Shown: piece after piece, positions 45,313-54,192 of the stretch
Numbering within the stretch: the first letter of the stretch is position 1
How the letters are laid out: every line of letters begins with the position of its first letter
Assembly (NCBI RefSeq): GCF_018336815.1
Contig: NZ_CP050497.1
Span: 2,170,001 to 2,234,000 of the forward strand
Source: Treponema vincentii
Lineage (GTDB): Bacteria > Spirochaetota > Spirochaetia > Treponematales > Treponemataceae
Direction of reading: 5' to 3'
DNA: 64,000 bases
Position numbers and translations under genes: made by a program
The notes under the pieces: generated by a model
Seen by the model: the letters and a program-made list of their open reading frames with translations, nothing else
What the model was told of the DNA's origin: nothing
The model's database searches: none

Positions 45313-45497
45313 GGAATTCTTTTCAAAATTTCCGCACATCTTAGTTTCGAAGGAGATCAATCGCTTCAGACGAATAGATAAAAATCGCAGAATAAGGAGA
45401 TTGGACACCCATTTGAGCTGCGCAGCAGCGAAACTCTGGGTGGACAGTTTCCTTATTCTGCGGGGTATTAAAAAAACACTCTGATGCGATTGATCTA
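45313..45497. repeat. second copy of the palindromic intergenic element
   Basis: It begins with an AAAATTTCCG stem (45313-45336) as ahead of the 14623 copy. Then GATCAATCGC.TCAGA pairs with TCTGATGCGATTGATC at the other end, and CGCAGAATAAGGA with TCCTTATTCTGCG inside. The order and motifs match the 14578-14885 element, but the middle is much shorter. It fills the gap between the terminator and the DctM gene. Confidence 0.8.
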
Positions 45498-45509
45498 TAG
45501 AGGTATACT

Positions 45510-46781
45510 ATGTCAATTGAATTGATATTATTTTTAGCAATGATTGCAGTTTTTGCAATCTCCTGCTTCACATTCAAACTACCGGTAAGCTTAGCGATGG
45601 TACTCGCATCGATAACGGGTACATTAATTGCCGGTAAAGGTATCCCAATCCGGCATTTGGTTGAAGGAATGTTCGGCTACTTGGATACGATTTTGGTTAT
45701 TGCAACCGCTATGATCTTTATGAAGGTTATTCAGGAAATCGGTACACTAAATGCACTCAGCGCTACCATTATTAAACGCTTTCATAAAACACCATGGCTA
45801 CTTTTAATCCTGCTTATGTTTATTTCGATGTTCCCCGGTATGATAACCGGTTCTTCCACCGCCTCGGTACTGACCGCAGGAAGTATTGTGGCTCCGATCC
45901 TGATGTACATCGGCATTCCCATGGTTGAAACCGCTACAATCATTGCACTGGGCGGCTTATGCGGTATGATTGCTCCTCCGATTAATATCCCTGCAATGAT
46001 CATCGGCGGCGGTATTGATATGCCTTATGTCGGCTTTACCATTCCCCTTCTGCTTTTAACCGTGCCGGTTGCAATTTTTTCCGTTTTGTTCTTAGGTTTA
46101 AAACATGTAAAAAAAATCGACTACGATGGTATAAAAAACAAGATAGATTTTTCTGCTATTAACGAGTACGGCTTTAGATTGTATCTTCCGATTCTTCTTG
46201 CATTGTTCCTGATGACTATGGATAAGGTACTACCGAATGTCTTTGGACTGGGAATGCCGCTCATCTTTATGATCAGCGCAGTTGTCGGCGCCTTTTGCGG
46301 TAAGAAAATCAATTTCTTTACGGTGTCAAAAAATGCAATCAGCGAAAGTTTACCCGTTATGGGCATATTGATGGGCGTCGGTATGTTTATCCAAACTATC
46401 ACCCTCACCGGCGTGCGAGGCTTCATTGTAGTAAACAGTCTCAGTCTGCCACCGTCGCTGGTCTACATTGCAATGGCAATCACGATACCTTTGTTCGGCG
46501 CCGTTTCTTCATTTGGCGCCTCCTCTGTGTTGGGTGTTCCGTTCCTCATGGTATTCTTGGCAAAAAATCAAATCATTACCGGATCTGCAATATCGTTTAT
46601 CGCAGCATTGGGTGATTTAATGCCGCCGACAGCGCTTGCCGGTATTTTTGCCGCGCAAATTGTCGGCATGAAGAACTACACGCCGGTGTTAAAGAAGTCG
46701 CTTATTCCTGCGTTAGTCATTATCATTTATTCTATTGTGATGATTATCTTCTCAAAAGAATTGGGCGCACTAATTTATTAA
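45510..46781 (+). CDS. DctM-like (TRAP large subunit type) permease
   Basis: A 423-residue membrane protein with about 12 helices. GMITGSSTASVLTAGSIVAP and GGLCGMIAPPINIPAMIIGG in the first half mirror GAVSSFGASSVLGVPF and AALGDLMPPTALAGIF in the second, the inverted-repeat layout of DctM/IT-superfamily carriers. No DctP or DctQ gene of ordinary type is adjacent; DUF6305 and the 48-residue membrane protein take those places. Substrate unknown; glutamate or gamma-glutamyl peptides would fit the locus. Confidence 0.85.
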   Translation: MSIELILFLAMIAVFAISCFTFKLPVSLAMVLASITGTLIAGKGIPIRHLVEGMFGYLDTILVIATAMIFMKVIQEIGTLNALSATIIKRFHKTPWLLLILLMFISMFPGMITGSSTASVLTAGSIVAPILMYIGIPMVETATIIALGGLCGMIAPPINIPAMIIGGGIDMPYVGFTIPLLLLTVPVAIFSVLFLGLKHVKKIDYDGIKNKIDFSAINEYGFRLYLPILLALFLMTMDKVLPNVFGLGMPLIFMISAVVGAFCGKKINFFTVSKNAISESLPVMGILMGVGMFIQTITLTGVRGFIVVNSLSLPPSLVYIAMAITIPLFGAVSSFGASSVLGVPFLMVFLAKNQIITGSAISFIAALGDLMPPTALAGIFAAQIVGMKNYTPVLKKSLIPALVIIIYSIVMIIFSKELGALIY

Positions 46782-46792
46782 AGGAAAAAACT

Positions 46793-46939
46793 ATGATGAT
46801 GTATATCTATTTAGCTCTGCTGTTATATGTTTTGATAATGGTGGTTGCCAATATATTGACGGAAAAAAGTATAACAAAGCAGTTAAATGCTGCACTTGTC
46901 ATTATTCCGTTAATTCTGAGAATTTTATTTATAAAATAA
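46793..46939 (+). CDS. 48-residue membrane protein
   Basis: MMMYIYLALLLYVLIMVVAN begins a short protein with two hydrophobic segments (residues ~4-20 and ~32-47) separated by a polar turn (ILTEKSITKQ). AAAGGA lies upstream. It sits 11 bases after the permease and 12 before the peptidase-like gene, so it is clearly within the operon. Possible small transporter subunit; no family recognised. Confidence 0.6.
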   Translation: MMMYIYLALLLYVLIMVVANILTEKSITKQLNAALVIIPLILRILFIK

Positions 46940-46951
46940 TGAGGGGAAACG

Positions 46952-48082
46952 ATGAAAGGAACTAAAACCACCGGTATTATTATGATCGTCCTCGCGCTGG
47001 TTATTGCTTTTTTTGCAGGGCGCGAATTTCTGAAAACACGGGAATTGGAACCGATTGTAAAAGGTGAAGGCGTTACCTCCATGCAACGCTTGAGCGACTA
47101 TCTTCCGGCGTTAAAGGGAACACGAGGCGATAGCGATGTCTATGTGCTGCAGGGCGCGGAACCCGGAGGCAGCGTACTGGTTTTGGGGAATACGCACCCG
47201 AACGAACCATCCAGTTTTTTAACAACCGTACTGCTTATCGAAAACTTAAAAGTAGATAAGGGTACCGTGTATATACTCCCGCGGGCAAACGCAAGTGCGC
47301 TTTCTCATAACGACCCGCAGGAAGGCTCTCCGCAGCGGTATACCATTAAGACCCCCTACGGTGAACGCTGGTTCCGGTTTGGTTCCCGTGCGACAAACCC
47401 GCTGGATCAATGGCCGGATCCGGATGTGTATATCCATGCAGCATCAGGGCAAAAGCTTTCAGGGAACGAAACACGCAATTTAAACCGGGCATATCCGGGG
47501 AGACCCGACGGAACCTTTACGGAAAAAGTCGCATTCGCCATCACTGAAATGATAAAGAAAAACGACATCAATATGACGATTGACTTGCACGAGGCATCGC
47601 CTGAATATCCGGTTATTAACGCAATTGTTGCGCATGAGCGGGCAATGGCTATCTCTTCGCAGGTTGTTATGAATATGGAGTTTGAAGATATTCAAATCGG
47701 GCTTGAACCTTCCCCTGCAACCCTGCACGGGCTTACGCATAGAGAGTTGGGGGATTATACCAACACGTATGCGGCGCTCATGGAAACAGCGAATGCTTCA
47801 CAGGGACGGCTCCGGGGCAAAACTGATGAAAATCTCGTACTTACCGGCAAAGACCCGATGTATGTAAAAGCACAAAAAATCGGTCGGCTGTTTGTTCCGT
47901 ATGATGAAAACGGACACCCTATAGAGGAACGTGTCGGGCGGCACTTAACCGGTGTCGTTCAGCACATTGAGGTTATGGGAGAAAATGAGCCGGAAAAAGA
48001 GATCATTCTGGGAGGGCTTCCCTCGTATGCAGATATCATGCAAAATGGCGTAGGAGCTTACTTAAAAGAAGTAAAAGAATAA
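46952..48082 (+). CDS. zinc carboxypeptidase/succinylglutamate desuccinylase-like protein
   Basis: A 376-residue protein anchored by one N-terminal helix (residues ~7-24). The zinc site is visible: HPNE in VLGNTHPNEPSS (HxxE) and the third ligand His in MTIDLHEASPEYP. This is the M14 / AstE-AspA fold, which cuts C-terminal or amide-linked acidic residues. In a pgs locus, a role in trimming poly-gamma-glutamate or gamma-glutamyl peptides is a fair inference. Confidence 0.8.
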   Translation: MKGTKTTGIIMIVLALVIAFFAGREFLKTRELEPIVKGEGVTSMQRLSDYLPALKGTRGDSDVYVLQGAEPGGSVLVLGNTHPNEPSSFLTTVLLIENLKVDKGTVYILPRANASALSHNDPQEGSPQRYTIKTPYGERWFRFGSRATNPLDQWPDPDVYIHAASGQKLSGNETRNLNRAYPGRPDGTFTEKVAFAITEMIKKNDINMTIDLHEASPEYPVINAIVAHERAMAISSQVVMNMEFEDIQIGLEPSPATLHGLTHRELGDYTNTYAALMETANASQGRLRGKTDENLVLTGKDPMYVKAQKIGRLFVPYDENGHPIEERVGRHLTGVVQHIEVMGENEPEKEIILGGLPSYADIMQNGVGAYLKEVKE

Positions 48083-48116
48083 CCGGCTGTTTTATGCAAG
48101 GATAGAGGTATAGCTT

Positions 48117-49259
48117 TTGATTATCATCATATTATCATTACTCTATATTCTCTATCTTTGCGTTGAATACCGGTATCTCAAATATCATAGAAAAAAAATA
48201 CAATATGTTATTCATATAAACGGTACTCGCGGGAAGTCAACTGTTTGCCGTTTGCTTGATGCTGGTTTGCGATCCGGAGGGTATAGGGTATTTACAAAAA
48301 CGACCGGTACATCGCCGCGGGTTATCGATGTGAATCGCATTGAGAAGGAAATTAACCGGCAAGGGAAAGCCAATATCCGCGAACAGATAAAAGCCGTCCA
48401 CTGGGCTGCCCGGCAAAAAGCGGATATCCTAATCGTAGAATGTATGGCGGTAAAACCGGAGCTGCAACGTATCTGCGAACAGCGCATCCTTACTGCCGAC
48501 ATTACCGCTATCACCAATGTTCGGGAAGATCATTTGGATGAAATGGGGAAAAGTCTCGACAGTATTGCACACGCACTATCCAACACAATTCCTACGGAGG
48601 CGGCATTCTTTACTGCGGATGCTGCCTACTTTCCTTTTTTTCAGAAGGTGTGTGCGGCACGGCATACGCAGGCTGTTTTGAGTGATGCCCCGCTGGAGCA
48701 CTACCGCGAAGTCGATTTTCCTGAGAACGTTGCCTTGGCGCTTGCAATATGCCGATTCCTTCATGTTGATACCGCAAAAGCATTTACTGCAATGAAAACA
48801 TATTACAAGGACCCGGGTAGCTTAAAAGTGCTATCGTATTGCAACGCAAAAGACCACACGCTTTTTTTTATCAATACCTTAGCGGCTAATGACCCGGTTT
48901 CAACTAACATCATATTGGATAATTGTATGGCGCAATCCTATTGGCAGCATAAAAAGTATTTACTCATTAATAATAGAGCAGACCGGCTAACTCGTCTGGA
49001 GCAATACGTACATTTTACGGTAACGCATCAACAACGCTTTGACATCATTCTTATTTCCGGAGAAAATAAGGAATTGTTTTACAAACATTTGATACGGCAG
49101 CATGTAGACCGTGCAAAAATAATTATGCTGACAGACGAAGCCTATTTTGATACGCTAGACTGCAACGCCGTGATATTTGCGGCAGGAAATATTTGCAAAT
49201 CGGGAAAGCGGCTCGTGGACTATTTTGAAAGCAAAGGAACGGTCATCCATGATACATGA
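48117..49259 (+). CDS. pgsB: poly-gamma-glutamate synthase PgsB
   Basis: A 380-residue Mur-ligase-like amide ligase. A membrane helix (residues 1-18) precedes the ATP site INGTRGKST (N35-T42); TGTSPRVID, ADILIVECMAVKPELQ and NVREDHLDEMG are the PgsB/CapB signatures. It joins glutamate through gamma-amide bonds at the membrane with PgsC. The start is TTG 48117. It overlaps pgsC by 11 bases. Confidence 0.95.
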   Translation: MIIIILSLLYILYLCVEYRYLKYHRKKIQYVIHINGTRGKSTVCRLLDAGLRSGGYRVFTKTTGTSPRVIDVNRIEKEINRQGKANIREQIKAVHWAARQKADILIVECMAVKPELQRICEQRILTADITAITNVREDHLDEMGKSLDSIAHALSNTIPTEAAFFTADAAYFPFFQKVCAARHTQAVLSDAPLEHYREVDFPENVALALAICRFLHVDTAKAFTAMKTYYKDPGSLKVLSYCNAKDHTLFFINTLAANDPVSTNIILDNCMAQSYWQHKKYLLINNRADRLTRLEQYVHFTVTHQQRFDIILISGENKELFYKHLIRQHVDRAKIIMLTDEAYFDTLDCNAVIFAAGNICKSGKRLVDYFESKGTVIHDT

Positions 49260-49707
49260 GATACTGACACTCGGGGTTATTGTCAGCATTGCTTTTTACG
49301 AACTCACCGAAATTTCACCCGGCGGACTTATCGTTCCGGCATACTTTGCGCTGTATTTGGATGCCCCTCTTAAACTGATCATAACGGTCTTTATCAGTTT
49401 GCTCACCGTTGCGGTTTTAAAAATACTTTCCCGCTCTACTATTCTGTACGGTCGACGACGATTTGCTGTTTGTATTATGCTGAGCTTTTTAATAAAAATG
49501 ATTTTGCAGTATGGCAATGTCCATCTACTCCATGTCCATGAACTTTACTTTTTGAATGTACACAGCATCGGAACTATTATCCCCGGTATTTTAGCGCAGG
49601 AAGTAGATCGGAACGGTGCGGTGCGCACGCTTGCAGCGCTTATCATTGTCGCTATTGTGATAAAAGCATTGTATGAGCTGGTAGCTGCGGTAGGTATCGG
49701 CTTATGA
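49249..49707 (+). CDS. pgsC: poly-gamma-glutamate synthase PgsC
   Basis: A 152-residue membrane protein with four or five helices. YELTEISPGGLIVPAYFALY and YGRRRFAVCIMLSFLIKMIL match PgsC/CapC, the membrane partner of PgsB. ATG 49249 lies inside the end of pgsB, and the stop overlaps pgsW by four bases, so the three are translationally coupled. Confidence 0.94.
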   Translation: MIHEILTLGVIVSIAFYELTEISPGGLIVPAYFALYLDAPLKLIITVFISLLTVAVLKILSRSTILYGRRRFAVCIMLSFLIKMILQYGNVHLLHVHELYFLNVHSIGTIIPGILAQEVDRNGAVRTLAALIIVAIVIKALYELVAAVGIGL

Positions 49708-50804
49708 AATTACATTTGACCTATACTGCGAAAAATTGCGCACTGGTGCTTCTGGCAGCACTTTTTTTAGTGCTCTACTATTACGTAAAACCGCACAGCC
49801 TCACTGTTAAGCATCCGGCATATTCTGAAATGACAGCCGCAGCAAAAAAGATGAAGCAGGCGCAACAAGCTGTTCGGCAGGAGATGAGCCGAAGAGGTAT
49901 CGAAATAGATACAACGGTTGATAGACTGGATAGCGGGCTTATCGGTTTGGAGTGGAGCGGTATTACGACAACGCTCGGTAATGTGGAAAGCAAACGGACA
50001 ACTGTTAATCCCGATTTTGCAGCGCTGCTCGTAAAGCTCTTTCAAGAGGCCGGCTTGCAGAAGGGTGACACTATTGCCGCTAATTGCTCCAGCTCTTTTC
50101 CGGCGCTTAACCTCGCCTTTATTGTAGCGACAGATGCTATGGGATTACAACCCGTTATGGTAACGTCGATAGGTTCATCAATGTACGGCGGCAATAGAGA
50201 AGATTTTACCTACCTTGATATGGAGCAGTACCTCTATGAGCAAAAGATTATAGCGCATAAAACAATCGCCTATTCGCTCGGCGGTGTAAAAGATGTGGGA
50301 CAGGAATTTGAACCGGAGATTATCGGGCGCATACAAAAACGATTGAACAGTTACGGCTTACAGTTCTTGTATGGGACGGATTTAGAAAAAAATATTGAAA
50401 ACCGTTACGCATTTTATACGGCAACTGCATACACTCCTATAAAAGCCTTCATCAATATCGGCGGAAATCTGCTTTCAGTAGGCGAATATAACGACAGCAT
50501 CACAACGGAAACAGTACGGCTGTCGGCTTCAACCCCAATAAAAACAGGCTTAGTAGGAAAATTTTTGCAGAGCGGTACACCGGTATTTTATCTACTCAAT
50601 ATAAAAAGCATTGCCCGCTATTATCAGCTCCCAGTCGATCCTATCACACTGCCGGAGATCGGCACTGCACCGATATATTATTACCGTACTGTGCAGCATA
50701 TATGGAATTATGTGATACTCGGTCTGTTTCTCGTTGCCCTCTATCTTATAACCGGCTGCCATAATTTGTTTTTTTACGAAATTAAAAATATAACTGATTT
50801 TTAG
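49704..50804 (+). CDS. pgsW: poly-gamma-glutamate system protein PgsW
   Basis: A 366-residue protein with a membrane helix at each end (residues ~10-28 and ~340-358). DRLDSGLIGLEWSGITTTLG, FQEAGLQKGDTIAANCSSSF and GGNLLSVGEYND are typical of the PgsW-like proteins found with pgsBC in Fusobacterium and spirochaetes. PgsA/CapA, the usual export protein, is not in the window, and PgsW may stand in for it. Confidence 0.88.
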   Translation: MKLHLTYTAKNCALVLLAALFLVLYYYVKPHSLTVKHPAYSEMTAAAKKMKQAQQAVRQEMSRRGIEIDTTVDRLDSGLIGLEWSGITTTLGNVESKRTTVNPDFAALLVKLFQEAGLQKGDTIAANCSSSFPALNLAFIVATDAMGLQPVMVTSIGSSMYGGNREDFTYLDMEQYLYEQKIIAHKTIAYSLGGVKDVGQEFEPEIIGRIQKRLNSYGLQFLYGTDLEKNIENRYAFYTATAYTPIKAFINIGGNLLSVGEYNDSITTETVRLSASTPIKTGLVGKFLQSGTPVFYLLNIKSIARYYQLPVDPITLPEIGTAPIYYYRTVQHIWNYVILGLFLVALYLITGCHNLFFYEIKNITDF

Positions 50805-50833
50805 AGATCCCCAATAGTGTAAAATATTTTTTC

Positions 50834-50862
50834 TTGACTTAAACGGCAGTTTGCCTTATATA
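50834..50862 (+). promoter_or_regulatory. flavodoxin promoter
   Basis: TTGACT (50834-50839), 17 bases, TATATA (50857-50862), about 70 bases before the flavodoxin start. Confidence 0.7.
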
Positions 50863-50933
50863 TTCAGAGGACGGTATCTTTGAAAATTTGTTCAACTTTT
50901 GAGGATACTTTTAATCTTTACGAGGAGGGTATG

Positions 50934-51407
50934 ATGGCAAAGAAATTAGTGGCATTTTTTAGCGCTTCGGGAGTAACGGCTCAAGCTGCGCGGATATTGG
51001 CAGAGGCTGCGGGTGCGGATGTGCACGAGATAAAACCGGCTATTCCGTATACAAAGGCGGATTTGGATTGGATGGATAAAAAATCACGCAGTAGTGTAGA
51101 GATGGCTGATAAATCTTCCCGCCCTGCGATTGTGGATGATGATGCACATATCGCTGACTATGATGTGATTTTTGTCGGCTTTCCGATTTGGTGGTATATT
51201 GCGCCGACGATTATCAATACCTTTCTTGAACGATATGATTTTAGCGGTAAAAAAATCGTGCTGTTTGCGACATCGGGCGGGAGTAGTTTTGGGAAGGCGG
51301 TCACCAACTTGCAGCCGAGTGCACCGAATGCAAAAATCGTGGAAGGCAAACTATTGAACGGACGGCTGAACAAGGCTTCCCTTGCCGAATGGGCTGCACA
51401 GTTTTAA
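50934..51407 (+). CDS. flavodoxin
   Basis: A 157-residue flavodoxin of the FMN-reductase-like subgroup. [20 protein letters not shown] is the phosphate loop, [20 protein letters not shown] the flavin-stacking loop with Trp, and [17 protein letters not shown] the third loop. GAGGAGGG upstream supports ATG 50934. Single gene with its own promoter. It carries electrons in the cytosol or reduces quinone-like substrates; partner unknown. Confidence 0.88.
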   Translation: MAKKLVAFFSASGVTAQAARILAEAAGADVHEIKPAIPYTKADLDWMDKKSRSSVEMADKSSRPAIVDDDAHIADYDVIFVGFPIWWYIAPTIINTFLERYDFSGKKIVLFATSGGSSFGKAVTNLQPSAPNAKIVEGKLLNGRLNKASLAEWAAQF

Positions 51408-51530
51408 CGTATACATTATTCAATGTAAGAAACTCTTATAGAGGATATGTGCGATACAGTACAATAAACTCGTTATGCTTGTCTGGTCATCGGTCATAGC
51501 GGGTCGGTTTACGATAAGGTAAAATAAAAT

Positions 51531-52409
51531 ATGGATAAAATTTTTCAACAGGATTTAACCAAAGAAGAAAAAGTCGGCGGCATTTTTATTGTAAAGCTCT
51601 TGTTTAAAGCGCCGGTAACAATGCCGGCTCGAGAGCAGATGGAAGCGGTGATGCAAAAGCGCTTGGGAGATGCCGAATGTTTTTCGTACGATTCTGATAC
51701 TGCCGTAGCGCAGTTTGCCGCCACACGATATCGGGCTGAATTTAAGGATGGGACGTATCCGCCTATGCTGATGATTGCTCCCGCCGCCTTTGACGGAAAT
51801 ACCATTGACGATTTTACCAAAAGCCAGATGTGGGACTGCGGAGACGATAAAGATGCCATTTTGTCCGAATGCCGATATGCACTCATCGGTACCGATATGT
51901 TGGCGGCGGCACTTCCCGCATCGGAGCGTGCAGCACTCGATATGGATTTTACAGAGGCGCTGGTCGAGCTTTTTCCTGACTGCACTGCCGTTTATTTTGA
52001 AAATTCGGGAAAACTTTTTACTGCAGAAACTATCCGCAACCATACGCTTCCCCGTGAAAACCGTTTTATTCAATTTGCCGTGAACGTCCGCTTTTTTACT
52101 ATTCAAGGCGGCGAAGATATGCTTGTCGATACGCTCGGCATGAGCTTGTTGTTCTTGCCCGACATACAATATCATTTTCATGGACTTGATCCGAACCTGA
52201 TGGTAAATCATGCATACAACACCGCGTTGTATCTTTTAATAAATGATAACCCCATAGAAACCGGCGACACCATTGGCGGCATACCGGACGGTTCTGCACC
52301 GCCTGAACGATGGATATGCCGCTACGAAGAATCGCTTATCCAGCCGGTGCGCGAAGTTCTCGATATAGATACCGGCGCCTATGCTGCGGGTAACAGACAG
52401 TATGAATAA
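51531..52409 (+). CDS. DUF4261 protein
   Basis: A 292-residue protein with the DUF4261 end (ENRFIQFAVNVRFFTIQGGE, LGMSLLFLPDIQYHFHGLDP, NPIETGDTIGGIPDGS). The family has no known role but often lies near variable surface or toxin-immunity genes. A decayed second copy lies at 56727-57261. It overlaps the next small ORF by eight bases. Confidence 0.8.
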   Translation: MDKIFQQDLTKEEKVGGIFIVKLLFKAPVTMPAREQMEAVMQKRLGDAECFSYDSDTAVAQFAATRYRAEFKDGTYPPMLMIAPAAFDGNTIDDFTKSQMWDCGDDKDAILSECRYALIGTDMLAAALPASERAALDMDFTEALVELFPDCTAVYFENSGKLFTAETIRNHTLPRENRFIQFAVNVRFFTIQGGEDMLVDTLGMSLLFLPDIQYHFHGLDPNLMVNHAYNTALYLLINDNPIETGDTIGGIPDGSAPPERWICRYEESLIQPVREVLDIDTGAYAAGNRQYE

Positions 52410-52650
52410 AGAAGTCGAATATCAAGTATTTATTCGGAATTATTTTAATTTCGGTACTGCCTTTTCATTCTCCTTTTTTGATCTTCCCGAAAATTATAAT
52501 TTTTCAGATATTACCGAAGTGATAAATCACAGCTACATAGATAGTAGCGGCAAAATACAAAATTACCGAAAGACCGGATTAAAAAATTTTTCGGGTGCAA
52601 AAATCTATAGAGAAAAAGATTATTTCAATTGTTACTTAAAGGGACTTTAA
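52402..52650 (+). CDS. small protein of unknown function
   Basis: An 82-residue frame starting MNKEVEYQVFIRNYFNFGTA, overlapping the DUF4261 stop. No recognised domain. The same ATGAATAA overlap is kept in the decayed DUF4261 copy, so a following ORF may be an old companion. Confidence 0.5.
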   Translation: MNKEVEYQVFIRNYFNFGTAFSFSFFDLPENYNFSDITEVINHSYIDSSGKIQNYRKTGLKNFSGAKIYREKDYFNCYLKGL

Positions 52651-52691
52651 ATATATAAACATAGTCTCCCGTGAAGTTGTTGCATATGTAA

Positions 52692-52794
52692 TATACACCC
52701 TTTAGGGTATACTGTCAAAAGAAGAGCGCTGAAATATACCCTATCGGGTGTATAATCGTTTTTAAAATAAGTATCTATACCCGATAGGGTGTAG
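52692..52794. promoter_or_regulatory. three near-identical palindromic operators without a regulator
   Basis: TATACACCC.TTTA.GGGTATA (52692-52711), ATATACCC.TATC.GGGTGTATA (52734-52754) and CTATACCC.GATA.GGGTGTAG (52775-52794) share the form TACCC-n4-GGGT(G)TA. The third abuts TTGACA (52795-52800). The layout looks like an autoregulated toxin-antitoxin (HipB-like) control region, but no such gene follows. The rest of 52651-52986 is otherwise gene-free. Confidence 0.6.
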
Positions 52795-52895
52795 TTGACA
52801 GATAATCAGTATCACTTAGATAAGATTTATAATTCTGATGATTGGGATAATCAGTTTAAAGTATAGAATCCTTATGTGGCGGTATTTTGTCGTTT

Positions 52896-52925
52896 ATTCG
52901 TGCAGAGCGTTTTTAATACTCCTGC
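52896..52925 (+). repeat. partial CGTGCGGAGG-type repeat
   Basis: ATTCGTGCAGAGCG.TTTTTAATACTCC matches the left end of the repeat at 56787 and 33339 with several changes. Only the left part is present. Confidence 0.5.
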
Positions 52926-52930
52926 TCCTG

Positions 52931-52963
52931 CCGATGGTAAAAACTAATTGTTTTTGCCATCGG
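52931..52963 (-). terminator. terminator of the ZinT-like gene
   Basis: CCGATGGTAAAAA (52931-52943) and TTTTTGCCATCGG (52951-52963) form a 13-bp stem with one G-U pair, 24 bases after the stop. Confidence 0.7.
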
Positions 52964-52986
52964 TAAGACAACTCCGTTTTAACTAA

Positions 52987-54192
52987 TTAATGTATAGACC
53001 CTTTTAAAAAGCTCCGGCAGCTATCAAGGACATGCTGCACCATCTCTTCTTCAGATACATCAGCACGTATACAGGTAGGTGCGTTCTTCATTTTTGCGGC
53101 TTCTTCGACGGAAGTCCCGTACCAGAAATGCATGTGAGGCGGGACAGCGTGGGGAATGGTAATTGCGAAATGAGCCAACTTACCTTTAAATGCAGGATCA
53201 GTAGCGGAAAATGCACGATATGCCGGATGTGCGGCATGTGCACTATCTTGTATATATGAACTGCGGCTGACTTCTTTATCACCTTTCCATACGATAATCT
53301 CATTTTTACCATTTCCTGCAACAAATTCAATATGAGTAAAATCATTGGCGGTACCGAATGCCTTGTACACCAGTGCCATAATATCTTCTTTTGTATAATC
53401 ACCGCCCTTCGGATTTTGTCCGGCAAATTCTTTAATCAATTGCGTGTAAACATTTTGAATAGCAGGGCGCGGATCTTCGCAAACGGTAACTGAATTTACC
53501 CATTTGCCATTATACAACGCAAGCGGTTCTTTGGGTAATTTTTCTGCTGCCACTGTATTGATAACAGCCGTAAACTGTTTAAGTACCTCTTCTTTTGAAA
53601 GATTTGCTTCTACAAAAGGCGCTCGCTTCAAAGGATCCCCATGTACCAGCGATCGAATTCCCCATTTACCGAAGCGGGCATCAAATGATTTTATTCCGGT
53701 TTTTTTATCAACTTGAGGAGCCGTAACAACAAAATAGCGCAAATTCTTTAATTCTTGAATTGGTTTTACCGCTTCAAATGTGAGCCAATTGCGAGTCGAA
53801 TCTTCAACCATAGGGCGTGTACCTTTAAAGGTATATTCACACAAAACCTCTTTCTCAGAACCGTCGGCAGTACGTACAGTAAACGCTACCGTATTTGAAC
53901 CGTCAAAAACAGCTTTTATCACGGGCGCCGCCACCGCATAATGTACTGCTGCTTTTAATCCGCCTTCACTATAGTACGGCATTGCAGCAGCATTTTTAGC
54001 GTATACATCCTGCAAAACAGCATCATCTTCAAAACGGCTGAGGGGCTGCCATGAACCTTTCATAACAGCAAGTTCTGAAGCTGCTGCAGTATCCGATACT
54101 GCGGTAGCAGGAACACTGGCACAACCTGCAAGCAGGCACACCGACAACAGAGCAGCCCCTATAGCTGCCTGTAAACACTTTTTAGATGTCAT
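52987..54192 (-). CDS. lipoprotein with tandem ZinT-like domains
   Basis: A 401-residue lipoprotein (lipobox LLAGC). Two similar halves: LAVMKGSWQPLSRFEDDAVL to VLKQFTAVIN, and LALYNGKWVNSVTVCEDPRP to the end. Each begins GxW and ends with a (K/R)W/HF strand, a short His-rich turn (HMHFWYG) and an acidic EE-M/VLDS helix, similar to ZinT/YodA zinc-binding domains. If right, it is an extracytoplasmic zinc scavenger. The first half has lost the HxHFxYG motif. GGAGG sets ATG 54192. Moderate confidence. Confidence 0.55.
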   Translation of the reverse strand: MTSKKCLQAAIGAALLSVCLLAGCASVPATAVSDTAAASELAVMKGSWQPLSRFEDDAVLQDVYAKNAAAMPYYSEGGLKAAVHYAVAAPVIKAVFDGSNTVAFTVRTADGSEKEVLCEYTFKGTRPMVEDSTRNWLTFEAVKPIQELKNLRYFVVTAPQVDKKTGIKSFDARFGKWGIRSLVHGDPLKRAPFVEANLSKEEVLKQFTAVINTVAAEKLPKEPLALYNGKWVNSVTVCEDPRPAIQNVYTQLIKEFAGQNPKGGDYTKEDIMALVYKAFGTANDFTHIEFVAGNGKNEIIVWKGDKEVSRSSYIQDSAHAAHPAYRAFSATDPAFKGKLAHFAITIPHAVPPHMHFWYGTSVEEAAKMKNAPTCIRADVSEEEMVQHVLDSCRSFLKGSIH

